Below, one piece after another: positions 43,790 to 52,134 of a stretch of 64,000 bases of DNA. The notes beneath the pieces were generated by a model. The model made no database searches. It was not told the origin of the DNA and saw nothing but the letters and a program-made list of their open reading frames with translations. The position numbers and the translations under genes were made by a program. The DNA comes from Hymenobacter plasmatis. GTDB lineage: Bacteria > Bacteroidota > Bacteroidia > Cytophagales > Hymenobacteraceae. Location: NCBI RefSeq assembly GCF_020711255.1, contig NZ_JAJFAW010000027.1:1-64000 (forward strand), in the 5' to 3' direction. How positions within the stretch are numbered: the first letter of the stretch is position 1; every line of letters begins with the position of its first letter.

Positions 43790-45307
43790 CTACAATTTCA
43801 TCTCCTTAGGCTCCCGCTCGCTGGTAATCACATCCACCAGGCCGTCTTCGCTCACTACCACGGCCAGGCACGGGTAATCGGAGCTTTCCACGTAGCGCAG
43901 GGCCGAGTTGTAGCGGGCGCCGCGGGTGCTGTCGCCGCGGCCCGAGGCGCGGCCGTCGAGGATGACGCCGATGGAATAGCAGTAGCCTTCGGGGTCGAGC
44001 AGCACGGCCCCATCGATGCTGGTGACCAGGCGGGTGATGAGCGGCGTGAGCGGCACCGGCTCAATGAGCGTGCACTGCAGCTTGAGCCGGTCGGCTTCGG
44101 CCAGCGCCTCGGTGGTGATGACCAGTAGGGTGCCGTGCTTCTGGCGGCTGGCTTCGAGCACCACGTCCCAGAGGCGCTCCACTTTGGGGGCGTCGGTGAG
44201 GCCGAAGGTGTGCTTGAGGGCGCGCCGGAAGCTGGTGCGGCTGAGGCGGGTGCGCGGCAGGCCGGGCAGGCCATAGTGCGAGCGCAGCAGGACGTGGCCG
44301 GCGTGCTGCAGCTCCCAGGAGTAGTGCGTAACGAAGCTGATGACGAACAGGTCCTCGCGCACGGCGTCGTACTGCCCTATCTGGCGGCCCAGGGCGTATA
44401 CGTTGTCGCCGTCGGCAAGCAGGTGCACGTCAGGGGTGGTCATTTCCAGCAGCTTGCGCACGGCGCGGTAGTCCGTGAGCTCGGTGGGGCAGGTGAGGGC
44501 GAAGATTTCCTCCACGTTGGGGTGACCGCGGCGGGCCAGCAGCATCTTGCCCACGCCCTCGGCGCCCTCGTAGCGCAGGCTGCTGATGGTGTTGCAGGTG
44601 GCAAACAGCTTGGTGTTGGCCGGGTCGAGGCCCAGGGCCTGGGCGGGGGTGTCGAGCAGGGTTTTGCCGGCGCCGCGCAGCAGCTCTTCGCTTTCGCGGG
44701 GGCGAATGAAAATGCTGGCGCCCGGCTCGGCCTCGCTCAGCGCCTTTACGCCTTCTTCGTTGAAGCGGTACATGGCCGCTACCAGCAGCGACGGGGCCAG
44801 CGGCCGGCCATCGGTATAGAAGCGGTAGGGGCGCAGCGATGGATACGCCCGCAGCGGCTTGCGCTGCAGGCGCAGCACCGTCACCACAAAATAGCCGCGA
44901 ATTTCGACCGGCCAGCCGGCAAAGTGCTGGTGGGTGGCGTGCTCATCGAGCGCGTCGAGGGTTTCCTGCACGGCGTCGCGCACGCCCAGGCCCTCGTGCT
45001 TGCGCCGAATCATGGCCGGGGTGGCGTCGTCGCGCTCGGGGTAGGGGCGGGGCGTGGTGCTCTGGATAACCCGGCCGCGGGCCACGGCATCGGCAAAGGG
45101 CGCGGCGGGCAGGCCGCAGTCTTCCGGCTCGAGGCAGCGGGCAGGCAGGGCGGGGTCGGTGGGCAGGGCCAGCAGCACCACCTGCGGCTTCAGGTCGTCG
45201 TCGAGGGCATCGAACAGGTCCTGCGCCAGGGCTTGCGCGGCTTTGTGGTAGCGCGTTTGGTGGGGCCAGAGCAGGGTGGGAGCAGGAGCGAGGGCAAGGG
45301 AAGACAT
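43790..45307 (-). CDS. DACNV-type sensor plus diadenylate cyclase (DAC/DisA_N)-like protein
   Basis: The ATG at 45307 gives 505 residues; the frame extends to a TTG at 45346 without benefit. The C-terminal 130 residues resemble diadenylate cyclase domains: VTSIDGAVLLDPEGYCYSIG with the DGA motif at 432-434, then GARYNSALRYVE at about 463 in the place of the canonical GxRHRAA, and CLAVVVSEDGLVDV as the following strand. The N-terminal part (about 1-370) matches my recollection of the DACNV putative sensor domain that precedes such cyclases. If active it would make c-di-AMP or another dinucleotide; the changed RHR motif makes that uncertain. No phosphodiesterase or effector gene is adjacent. 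Confidence 0.7.
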   Translation of the reverse strand: MSSLALAPAPTLLWPHQTRYHKAAQALAQDLFDALDDDLKPQVVLLALPTDPALPARCLEPEDCGLPAAPFADAVARGRVIQSTTPRPYPERDDATPAMIRRKHEGLGVRDAVQETLDALDEHATHQHFAGWPVEIRGYFVVTVLRLQRKPLRAYPSLRPYRFYTDGRPLAPSLLVAAMYRFNEEGVKALSEAEPGASIFIRPRESEELLRGAGKTLLDTPAQALGLDPANTKLFATCNTISSLRYEGAEGVGKMLLARRGHPNVEEIFALTCPTELTDYRAVRKLLEMTTPDVHLLADGDNVYALGRQIGQYDAVREDLFVISFVTHYSWELQHAGHVLLRSHYGLPGLPRTRLSRTSFRRALKHTFGLTDAPKVERLWDVVLEASRQKHGTLLVITTEALAEADRLKLQCTLIEPVPLTPLITRLVTSIDGAVLLDPEGYCYSIGVILDGRASGRGDSTRGARYNSALRYVESSDYPCLAVVVSEDGLVDVITSEREPKEMKL

Positions 45308-45406
45308 AGGCGTCGGCGCAAAGCAGGGCTCTGCGTCAATGAACAAGAATACGGTAGGATTGTGCCCAGTGCCCGGTAAAAAGCAAGGCGCCGCCCCGCG
45401 CCCCGG

Positions 45407-46222
45407 CTACAATTGGAATAGAACCGGCAACACCATCTTTTGCTTTATTGGCTTGCCCTGGTAAATGGCCGGCTCCCACTTCGGCGCGGCCTTGATGAGG
45501 CGCAACGCTTCTTCGTCGAGGCCGGAGCCCATTCGCTTTACCACGCGGGCATCGGTCAGGCTGCCATCGGTTTGTACCACAAACTCGACCATAACCTTGC
45601 CCTGAATCTTGCGCTGGCGGGCCAGCAACGGGTATTTCTGATTTTTTTCAATCCAGTCGAAAAATGCCTGGTTGCCGCCCACGGGTTGCGTGGGCCGGTC
45701 GGGCGCCACCACGGCAGGACGGTCGGGGTTGGCCGAGGCGGCAATGTCGGCGGCCGAGGTGGTGATGGGCCGCTCCTTGGCCGTAGTGCGCACCACTTCG
45801 CTGCCCGGCGACATCACAAACGACACCGGCACCACCACGCGCTGCCGCACCACCTGGTTGCGCAGGTGCTTGGCGGGCGTCCATTTCGGGCCGCTTTTAA
45901 TCAGGCGAATGGCTTCGGCGTCGAGTTCCGGCGACACCGGCGTTTCCACTTTTACGTCGTTTACGGTGCCGGTTTTCTCTACGATAAAGCTGACCTTCAC
46001 CGTGCCCTGAATGCCTTTGAGCATGGCGTTGGTGGGGTATTTTTGGTGGGAGGCCAGAAACTGGGCGTAGCGCTCGGTGCCTCCAATGGGCACGGCGGGT
46101 TGAGCTACCGAGTCGTACACTTGCGAGGCCGACGGCTTGGGCGGCATCTTGCGCTTCTGAGCCTGGGCACTCATGCTAAAAAAGCAGAGGCAGCTCAACA
46201 GTAGGAGCAGCGGGGATTTCAT
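45407..46222 (-). CDS. Exported protein with two TonB C-terminal domains
   Basis: The ATG at 46222 gives 271 residues: a signal peptide (LLLLLSCLCFFSMSAQAQ), then two copies of the TonB C-terminal fold. The first spans YPTNAMLKGIQGTVKVSFIV to RQRVVVPVSFV, the second YPLLARQRKIQGKVMVEFVV to KQKMVLPVLFQL. Both contain the YP, G-x-V-x-V-x-F-x-V and PKW-P blocks. There is no N-terminal membrane anchor or Pro-rich spacer, so it is unlikely to be a classical energy transducer; it may contact ExbB/ExbD-powered partners or peptidoglycan instead. It is minus strand, upstream of the DAC-like gene by about 100 bases. Confidence 0.85.
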   Translation of the reverse strand: MKSPLLLLLSCLCFFSMSAQAQKRKMPPKPSASQVYDSVAQPAVPIGGTERYAQFLASHQKYPTNAMLKGIQGTVKVSFIVEKTGTVNDVKVETPVSPELDAEAIRLIKSGPKWTPAKHLRNQVVRQRVVVPVSFVMSPGSEVVRTTAKERPITTSAADIAASANPDRPAVVAPDRPTQPVGGNQAFFDWIEKNQKYPLLARQRKIQGKVMVEFVVQTDGSLTDARVVKRMGSGLDEEALRLIKAAPKWEPAIYQGKPIKQKMVLPVLFQL

Positions 46223-46386
46223 GCGGGATATGAAGTGGAAGGGAATTGGACAGGACAAGGACTGGATTTGCAAATAACGCTAACCAGAACGGAGCGCCCT
46301 AAAAACCTTGCCAGGACGCACGGCGGGTATCGGGTGGGCTAACGTAATTTGAGGACCTTTACTTTTACCGTCAGCCACGTTTTCTT

Positions 46387-46803
46387 ATGAGTAAGCAGCA
46401 ACCATCCCGCGCCCCCGAGCCCGTGGGGGCGTATCCGTACACCCGCCGCGTGGGCAATCTGCTGTTTCTCTCGGGCGTGGGGCCGCGCCAGCGGGGCGAG
46501 CCCAACGTGCCCGGAGTGGAAATCGATGAGGATGGCAATATTCTCAAGTACGACTTTGAGCGCCAGTGCCATGCCGTGTTTCAGAACGTGCGCTACATCC
46601 TGGAAGAAGCCGGCGCCGAGTGGGACGACCTCGTGGACGTGACCGTGTTCCTGACCAACATGCGGGACGACTTTCCCGTGTACAACCGCCTCTACGCCGA
46701 GTACTTCGCCACGGCCCAGCCCTGCCGCACCACCCTGGAAGTAAACTGCCTGCCCACGCCCATTGCGATTGAGCTGAAATGCATCGCGGCGCTTAAGGGC
46801 TGA
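46387..46803 (+). CDS. RidA family protein
   Basis: The 138-residue cytoplasmic protein belongs to the RidA/YjgF family of enamine/imine deaminases. GAYPYTRRVGNLLFLSGVGP at the N-terminus, the VFQNVRYILEEAGAEWDDLV helix and the CRTTLEVNCLPTPIAIELK end with the conserved Arg are typical. The longer loop and QRGEPNVPGVEIDEDG region suggest the aminomuconate-deaminase-like subgroup. It starts 165 bases from the divergent TonB-domain gene and precedes a bestrophin gene. Confidence 0.9.
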   Translation: MSKQQPSRAPEPVGAYPYTRRVGNLLFLSGVGPRQRGEPNVPGVEIDEDGNILKYDFERQCHAVFQNVRYILEEAGAEWDDLVDVTVFLTNMRDDFPVYNRLYAEYFATAQPCRTTLEVNCLPTPIAIELKCIAALKG

Positions 46804-46866
46804 TAACCTCGGCCGTGTGTTTGGAGTTAGCCCTGCCGGGGAAGGCCCCGGGTAATTCCTGTTTGC

Positions 46867-47820
46867 ATGTACGTTCGTAAAAATATTCGCTTTGGGGTGG
46901 TCTGGAGCCTGTCGTGGCGCAGCCTGCTTCTGTTCACCTTGTACGACTCGGCCATTTGCCTGCTCTACGAGTACGGGGGCGTGCGCTGGATTGACATTCC
47001 GTGGTCGCCGGTGGCCACGCTGGGCACGGCCGTGGCCTTCTACATCGGCTTCAAGAGCAACGGCAGCTACGACCGGTTCTGGGAGGGGCGGCAGCTGTGG
47101 GGCACCATCGTGAACGTGAGCCGCACCTGGTCCATTCGGGTGTTTCATTTTGTGGAGCCCATGGCCGGCGACCGCCTGCCCGATTCCGAAGACCTGCGCG
47201 ACCTGCACCACCGCCTGCTCTACCGCCAGATAGCCTGGGTAAACGCCCTGCGCCTGCACCTGCGGCGCGAAACCGCCGAGCTCTGGGACGCCGAAGTGGC
47301 GCCCTTTCTCGACCCCGCCGAAGACGCCGACGTGCGCCGCATGAGCAACCCACCCACCCACCTGCTGCGCCAGCAAAGCGACGAGCTGCGCCAGCTGCAC
47401 CAGCGCGGGCTGCTCACCGAGTTTCGCCACGTGGCGATGATGGACACCATCCAGGATATGTTCAATGCCCAGGGCGGCTGTGAGCGCATCAAAAACACGC
47501 CGTTTCCGCGGCAGTACGCGTTTTTCAGCTTCGTCTTTGTGTGGGTGTTTGCCGCCGTGCTGCCGCTGGGGCTGGTGGCCGAATTTGCCAAAATGGGCCC
47601 CGGGCACATCTGGCTCATGGTACCCTTTGCCGTGCTGGTGTCGGGCGTGTTCAACACCATTGAGCTGGTGGGCCACACCAGCGAAAACCCCTTCGAAAAC
47701 CAGATGAACGACGTGCCCATGACGGCCATTTGCCGCAGCATTGAAATCGACCTGCGCGAGCTGCTGGGCGAAACCGAATTGCCACCCAAAACTGAGCCCG
47801 TGAAGGATGTGCTGTTCTAA
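46867..47820 (+). CDS. Bestrophin-like (UPF0187) membrane protein
   Basis: The 317-residue protein matches bacterial bestrophins, pentameric anion or cation channels in the inner membrane. Features are WSLSWRSLLLFTLYDSAICL, the segment LGTAVAFYIGFKSNGSYDRF with the SYDRFWEGRQLWG motif, FPRQYAFFSFVFVWVFAAVL, and VFNTIELVGHTSENPFENQM near the end. It has four membrane spans. The family B palindrome begins shortly after its stop codon. Confidence 0.92.
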   Translation: MYVRKNIRFGVVWSLSWRSLLLFTLYDSAICLLYEYGGVRWIDIPWSPVATLGTAVAFYIGFKSNGSYDRFWEGRQLWGTIVNVSRTWSIRVFHFVEPMAGDRLPDSEDLRDLHHRLLYRQIAWVNALRLHLRRETAELWDAEVAPFLDPAEDADVRRMSNPPTHLLRQQSDELRQLHQRGLLTEFRHVAMMDTIQDMFNAQGGCERIKNTPFPRQYAFFSFVFVWVFAAVLPLGLVAEFAKMGPGHIWLMVPFAVLVSGVFNTIELVGHTSENPFENQMNDVPMTAICRSIEIDLRELLGETELPPKTEPVKDVLF

Positions 47821-47841
47821 GTAGCTCAACCCAAAGCCGAA

Positions 47842-48024
47842 AGAACATCAAACTCCCCTCCTTACCAAGGAGGGGACGCTCAACTGCCAAGTTGAGCTGG
47901 GGTGGTTGAATCGTTGAACGACTTGCATTATAATCGTTCGCCCATCGTGCAACGGCTCAACCACCCCCGTCCGCGCTAAAGCGCGAACATCCCCTCCTTG
48001 CTAAGGAGGGGAGTTTGATGTTCT
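47842..48024. repeat. Long palindromic repeat, family B, copy 2
   Basis: A 183-base element has 22-base perfect terminal inverted repeats (AGAACATCAAACTCCCCTCC... / ...GGAGGGGAGTTTGATGTTCT). It has the same plan as copy 1 at 28681-28856: hairpins at both ends, variable stems at 47878-47897 and 47972-47985, and a central stem beginning GGGGTGGTTGAATCGTTG. The variable stems of the two copies differ in sequence but each pairs with itself. It lies between the bestrophin and FAD/Rieske genes. Confidence 0.88.
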
Positions 48025-48116
48025 GCTTAGTGGAAGTACTGGCAAAAAGTAAGCTCGACCAAACGCGGAGCGGGACGCGGGCGTAAGCAGGGAATCCACA
48101 TCCTGCTTCCCACCCT

Positions 48117-49691
48117 ATGCCCACAAAAATTCCCAATCCCGCCCGTACTTCAGGCGCTACTATTTCGTCGTGGTTTGGTACGGCGCCCGCGCTGCCCCCG
48201 TTTGCGCCACTGGCCGAGGATACGACTACGGATGTAGTGGTAGTGGGGGGCGGAATCGCGGGCCTGACTACCGCGTATCTGCTCAGCAAGGAAGGGCACA
48301 AGGTGCTGCTGCTGGAAGATGGGGAGCTGGCCAGCGGGGAGTCGGGCCGCACTACCGCGCACCTCTCGTATGCACTCGACGACCGGTACACTACCCTCGA
48401 AAACCTGTTTGGCCGAGAGGGCGCCCAACTGGCGGCAGAAAGCCACGCTTCGGCCATCGACAAGATTGAGCAGATTGTGCAGGACGAGCAAATCGACTGC
48501 GATTTTACCCGGCTCGACGGCTTCCTGTTCCTGCACGCCGACGGCACGCACCAGGAGCTAATGGAGGAGCGCGACGCCGCTCACCGCGCGGGGCTGCCGG
48601 CGGTAGAATGGCTGCCCAACGCCGGCACCACGGGCTTCGAGCCCGGGGAATGCCTGCGCTGGCCGGGCCAGGGGCAGTTCCACATTCTCAAATACCTCAC
48701 GGGTCTCACCCAGGCCATTGTGCTGCAGGGCGGCCGCATCTGCACCCGCACCCACGTGAGCGAGGTGCACGGCGGCCCCCACGCCCACATAGTAACCGAA
48801 GACGGAATCTTGGCGCGGGCCAAACGGGCCATTGTGGTGGCCACCAACACGCCCTTCAACGACCGGGTGGTAATGCACACCAAGCAGCACCCGTACCGCA
48901 CCTATGTGGTGGGCGCCCGCGTGCCCAAGGGCTCGGTGACCAAGGCCCTGTACTGGGACCTGGCCGACCCCTACCACTACGTGCGCCTGCAGGAGGTGCC
49001 GGCCGGCCCCCGCGGCGGCCAAACCGATTACGACCTGCTGATTGTGGGCGGCGAAGACCACAAAACCGGCCAGACCGACGACCCCAGCGCGCACCTGCGC
49101 TGCCTAGAGGAATGGACGCGCGACCGGTTCCCGATGGTGAAAGACTTCGAATACCGCTGGTCGGGCCAGGTGATGGAGCCCACCGACGGCTTGGGCTACG
49201 CCGGCCGCAATCCGCTCGACGCCGACAATGTCTTCATCATCACCGGCGATTCGGGTCACGGCATGACCCACGGCACGCTCGGGCCCATGGTGGTAGCCGA
49301 CCTGCTGGCCGGCCGCGACAATGCCTGGGCCAAGCTCTACGACCCCGGCCGCATCACGCTCAAGCGGGAAAGTGCCCAGGAATACCTCAAGGAAAACCTG
49401 AACGTGGCCATTGAGTACACCGATCTGCTCACGGGCGGCGATGTGAACACCGTGGAGGAAATTCCCAACGGCTCGGGCGCCGTGATGCGGCGCGGCATTA
49501 CCAAAATAGCCGTGTACAAAGACGAAAAGGGCGCCGTGCACGAATGCTCGGCCATCTGCCCGCACCTGCACTGCGTGGTGCACTGGAACGGCCTGGAAAA
49601 AAGCTGGGACTGCCCTTGCCACGGTTCGCGTTTCACGGCCCTGGGCGAGCTGCTCAACGGCCCGGCCAATACCGGGCTGGCGCCGGCCTAG
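48117..49691 (+). CDS. FAD-dependent oxidoreductase with C-terminal Rieske [2Fe-2S] domain
   Basis: The 524-residue protein joins a DAO-type FAD domain to a Rieske domain, as in YhfW-like proteins. The dinucleotide fold is VVVVGGGIAGLTTAYLLSKE at 39-58 with SGRTTAHLSYALDD following; the second FAD contact is NVFIITGDSGHGMTHGTLGP. The Rieske cluster ligands are Cys481 and His483 (CPHLHC) and Cys499 and His502 (CPCHGSRF). The substrate is unknown. It has an N-terminal region of about 35 residues with no signal peptide. A cyanophycinase gene starts 50 bases after its stop. Confidence 0.92.
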   Translation: MPTKIPNPARTSGATISSWFGTAPALPPFAPLAEDTTTDVVVVGGGIAGLTTAYLLSKEGHKVLLLEDGELASGESGRTTAHLSYALDDRYTTLENLFGREGAQLAAESHASAIDKIEQIVQDEQIDCDFTRLDGFLFLHADGTHQELMEERDAAHRAGLPAVEWLPNAGTTGFEPGECLRWPGQGQFHILKYLTGLTQAIVLQGGRICTRTHVSEVHGGPHAHIVTEDGILARAKRAIVVATNTPFNDRVVMHTKQHPYRTYVVGARVPKGSVTKALYWDLADPYHYVRLQEVPAGPRGGQTDYDLLIVGGEDHKTGQTDDPSAHLRCLEEWTRDRFPMVKDFEYRWSGQVMEPTDGLGYAGRNPLDADNVFIITGDSGHGMTHGTLGPMVVADLLAGRDNAWAKLYDPGRITLKRESAQEYLKENLNVAIEYTDLLTGGDVNTVEEIPNGSGAVMRRGITKIAVYKDEKGAVHECSAICPHLHCVVHWNGLEKSWDCPCHGSRFTALGELLNGPANTGLAPA

Positions 49692-49741
49692 CGTCGTTTA
49701 TTCCCTTTATTCCTTACATTTTATCTCCCTTCCACCTTCCT

Positions 49742-50614
49742 GTGCCCACACCCAAAAAAGTGTCTTCTGAAAAAGCCTGCCCGCCGCCGCGCGGCATCCT
49801 CATTGCCATTGGAGGGCACGAAGACAAAACCCCCAACCCCGGCACCGACCCCGAGGCCGAGTACGCCCCCGATGCCATTCTGCGGCGCTTTGTAGATGAG
49901 CTCCGCGGCAAGGGCCCCGTCATTGTGGTGCCCATTGCCTCCGAAGACCCCAAGGAAGCCGCCAAAGACTACGTCGATGTTTTCAAGTCGCTGGGGGTGG
50001 ACCGGGTGGAAGTGTTCGACGTGCGCGAGCGGGCCCAGGCGCTGGACGAAGCGGGCCTCGAGCTGCTCAACGAAGCGGCGGGCATCATGTTCACGGGCGG
50101 CGACCAGCTTCGCCTCACGGCCTTGCTGGGCGGCACGCCGTGGCTCAACCGGCTCAAGGAGCGCTACACCCACGACGAAATCGTGATTGCCGGCACCAGT
50201 GCCGGCGCTGCGGCCATGAGCACGCCCATGATTTACCAGGGCCGCGACAACCAGGGCATGCGGAAGGACGAAATCCACATCACCACCGGGCTGCGCTTCC
50301 TGCACGATGTGGCCATCGACACGCACTTTGTGGCCCGCGGGCGCATCATCCGCATGGCGCAGATTATCGCCACCAACCCCAGCTGCATTGGGCTGGGCCT
50401 GGAAGAAGACACCGGCGTGGTAGTGACCCAGGGCCGTGAAATAGAAGTCATCGGCAGCGGCGTGGTGACGGTGGTAGAAGCCCTCACTTCCACCACTACC
50501 AACATCCACCTCATCAAGCCTGGGGAGCCGTTTACCATTCGCGACTTGCGCGTGCATATCTTGAGCAACGGCGAGCGCTACACCTTGCCGGTGCAGGAAG
50601 ACATGCACAGTTGA
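49742..50614 (+). CDS. Cyanophycinase (peptidase S51)
   Basis: The GTG at 49742 gives 290 residues; no ATG is near, and the frame extends far upstream into the preceding gene. The S51 fold shows ILIAIGGHEDKT, FTGGDQLRLTALLGG and the nucleophile elbow IAGTSAGAAAMSTPM, with the conserved LGLEEDTGVVV near the end. The enzyme would release beta-Asp-Arg dipeptides from cyanophycin. No cyanophycin synthetase is in the window, so its gene may be elsewhere, or the enzyme may act on other peptides. It begins 50 bases after the FAD/Rieske gene. Confidence 0.92.
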   Translation: MPTPKKVSSEKACPPPRGILIAIGGHEDKTPNPGTDPEAEYAPDAILRRFVDELRGKGPVIVVPIASEDPKEAAKDYVDVFKSLGVDRVEVFDVRERAQALDEAGLELLNEAAGIMFTGGDQLRLTALLGGTPWLNRLKERYTHDEIVIAGTSAGAAAMSTPMIYQGRDNQGMRKDEIHITTGLRFLHDVAIDTHFVARGRIIRMAQIIATNPSCIGLGLEEDTGVVVTQGREIEVIGSGVVTVVEALTSTTTNIHLIKPGEPFTIRDLRVHILSNGERYTLPVQEDMHS

Positions 50615-50690
50615 GCTGGACTGGGGCAGCCCAACTGGCGGGCGCAGGCCGGAAGCTCATCAGTTGGGCCAAATGGCGGTAGCTTCGGGC

Positions 50691-52046
50691 ATGCAATGCA
50701 AGCGGCGGCGGTCCTCTTTTTTTCGGCGCTTGCCCGTGCTGCTGTGGCTCGCCGTAAGTTGGGCTGGGTGCCGCTCGCGTGGCGAAGAAGCGCCCGCTCC
50801 GGCTGCAGCGAAGCTTAGCCCACTGCCTGCCCTGGCGGCCCAGGATGCCGTGCTGTACGAAGTGTTTGTGGCCGATTTCAGTGCTGCCGGCACCCTCGAT
50901 GGGATGCTGCCGCGGCTCGATTCGCTGAAGGCCCTGGGGGTGAATACGGTGTGGCTGATGCCGATTTATCCCACCCACGGCTCGCCCTATGCCGTGGACG
51001 ACTACGATGCGGTGAACCGCGAATTTGGCGATATGGCGGCCTTTGACCGGCTGGTGGTGGCCGCCCACCAGCGCGGCCTGCGCGTGATGCTCGATTGGGT
51101 TGCCAACCATACTTCCTATTACCACCCCTGGATTCTGGCCCATCCGGACTGGTACACCCACGACGCCAGCGGCCAAATCATGCACCCCGACCCGCAATGG
51201 ACGGACGTGGCCGACCTCAACTACAGCCAGCCGGCCCTGCGCCAGGCCATGGTGGCGGCCATGAAAAGCTGGGTGACCGAGCACGCCATCGATGGCTTCC
51301 GCTGCGATGCCGCCGACCTGGTGCCCGATGATTTCTGGCAGGCGGCCCTGAGCGAGCTGCGCCAGGCCAACCCCAACCTGTTTTTTCTGGCCGAAGGCCG
51401 CCGGGCTGCCCACTACGCCTCTGGCTTTCAGCTCGCGTTTGGCTGGGATTTTTACACCGCCCTGCAGAATGTGGTTGTTCGGCATGCGCCGGCGGCTACG
51501 CTGGGCGCGGCCCATGCGCAGGAGCTGCAAAACGTGCCGGCCGGTGCCTACCGCCTGCACTTCACCACCAACCACGACGAGGTGCAGGCCGCCCCGCCGG
51601 CGGTGCGCTTTGGCAGCGAGGCAGCGGCCCGCGCCGCCTACGTGGCCACGCTGGCATTTGGGGCCGCTCCGCTGCTCTATAACGGCCAGGAAGCCGGCGA
51701 CCCAGCCCAACTCAACAGCCCCACGCGCCAGCCCATTCGCTGGAGCTACGACCCCAGCGCCGGCCGATTTTACCGCGAACTGCTGGCGGCCTACAACCGC
51801 CTCCCGGCGCTGCGGGCTGGCCCCGCCGAGTACTTCGACCAAAGCCCCAATGCCGTGGTGGTGCGCCACCGGCTCAACGGCCAGGAGGTGGCCGTGCTCG
51901 TCAATCTGAGTAATGGTCCGGTCTCAGTGACGCTGCCCACGGCCCTGCAGGGGGCAGCGTGGATGGATGCGCTCACGAAAATTGCCGTGCCCGGGGCATC
52001 GGTAGTGGCCCTGCCCGCGTATGGCTACCTGGTATGGCAGCGCTAA
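50691..52046 (+). CDS. Alpha-amylase family (GH13) lipoprotein
   Basis: The ATG at 50691 gives 451 residues; an in-frame ATG 18 bases upstream is also possible. The N-terminus is basic (KRRRSSFFRR) and then hydrophobic, ending in VSWAGC, a plausible lipobox. The catalytic trio is Asp206 (DGFRCDAADL), Glu235 (FFLAEGRRA) and Asp296 (FTTNHDEVQA), with VMLDWVANHTS around 132-142. It is shorter than the secreted amylase at 6251 and has no T9SS domain; it probably works at the cell surface or in the periplasm on maltooligosaccharides. The small C-terminal beta domain ends YGYLVWQR. Confidence 0.92.
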   Translation: MQCKRRRSSFFRRLPVLLWLAVSWAGCRSRGEEAPAPAAAKLSPLPALAAQDAVLYEVFVADFSAAGTLDGMLPRLDSLKALGVNTVWLMPIYPTHGSPYAVDDYDAVNREFGDMAAFDRLVVAAHQRGLRVMLDWVANHTSYYHPWILAHPDWYTHDASGQIMHPDPQWTDVADLNYSQPALRQAMVAAMKSWVTEHAIDGFRCDAADLVPDDFWQAALSELRQANPNLFFLAEGRRAAHYASGFQLAFGWDFYTALQNVVVRHAPAATLGAAHAQELQNVPAGAYRLHFTTNHDEVQAAPPAVRFGSEAAARAAYVATLAFGAAPLLYNGQEAGDPAQLNSPTRQPIRWSYDPSAGRFYRELLAAYNRLPALRAGPAEYFDQSPNAVVVRHRLNGQEVAVLVNLSNGPVSVTLPTALQGAAWMDALTKIAVPGASVVALPAYGYLVWQR

Positions 52047-52120
52047 AAACCACGCACCGCCGCCTGCCCCGCCCGCCAATGAATAGGAACCTGAAGTTGC
52101 CTTCGATTCCGCTCCGCTTG

Positions 52121-52128
52121 TTTCTTTG
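52121..52128 (+). promoter_or_regulatory. Candidate -7 element, FUSC gene (near-leaderless)
   Basis: TTTCTTTG (one mismatch to TAnnTTTG) ends 6 bases before the ATG at 52135; TTG at 52097-52099 lies 21 bases upstream of it. Confidence 0.4.
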
Positions 52129-52134
52129 CGTGGC

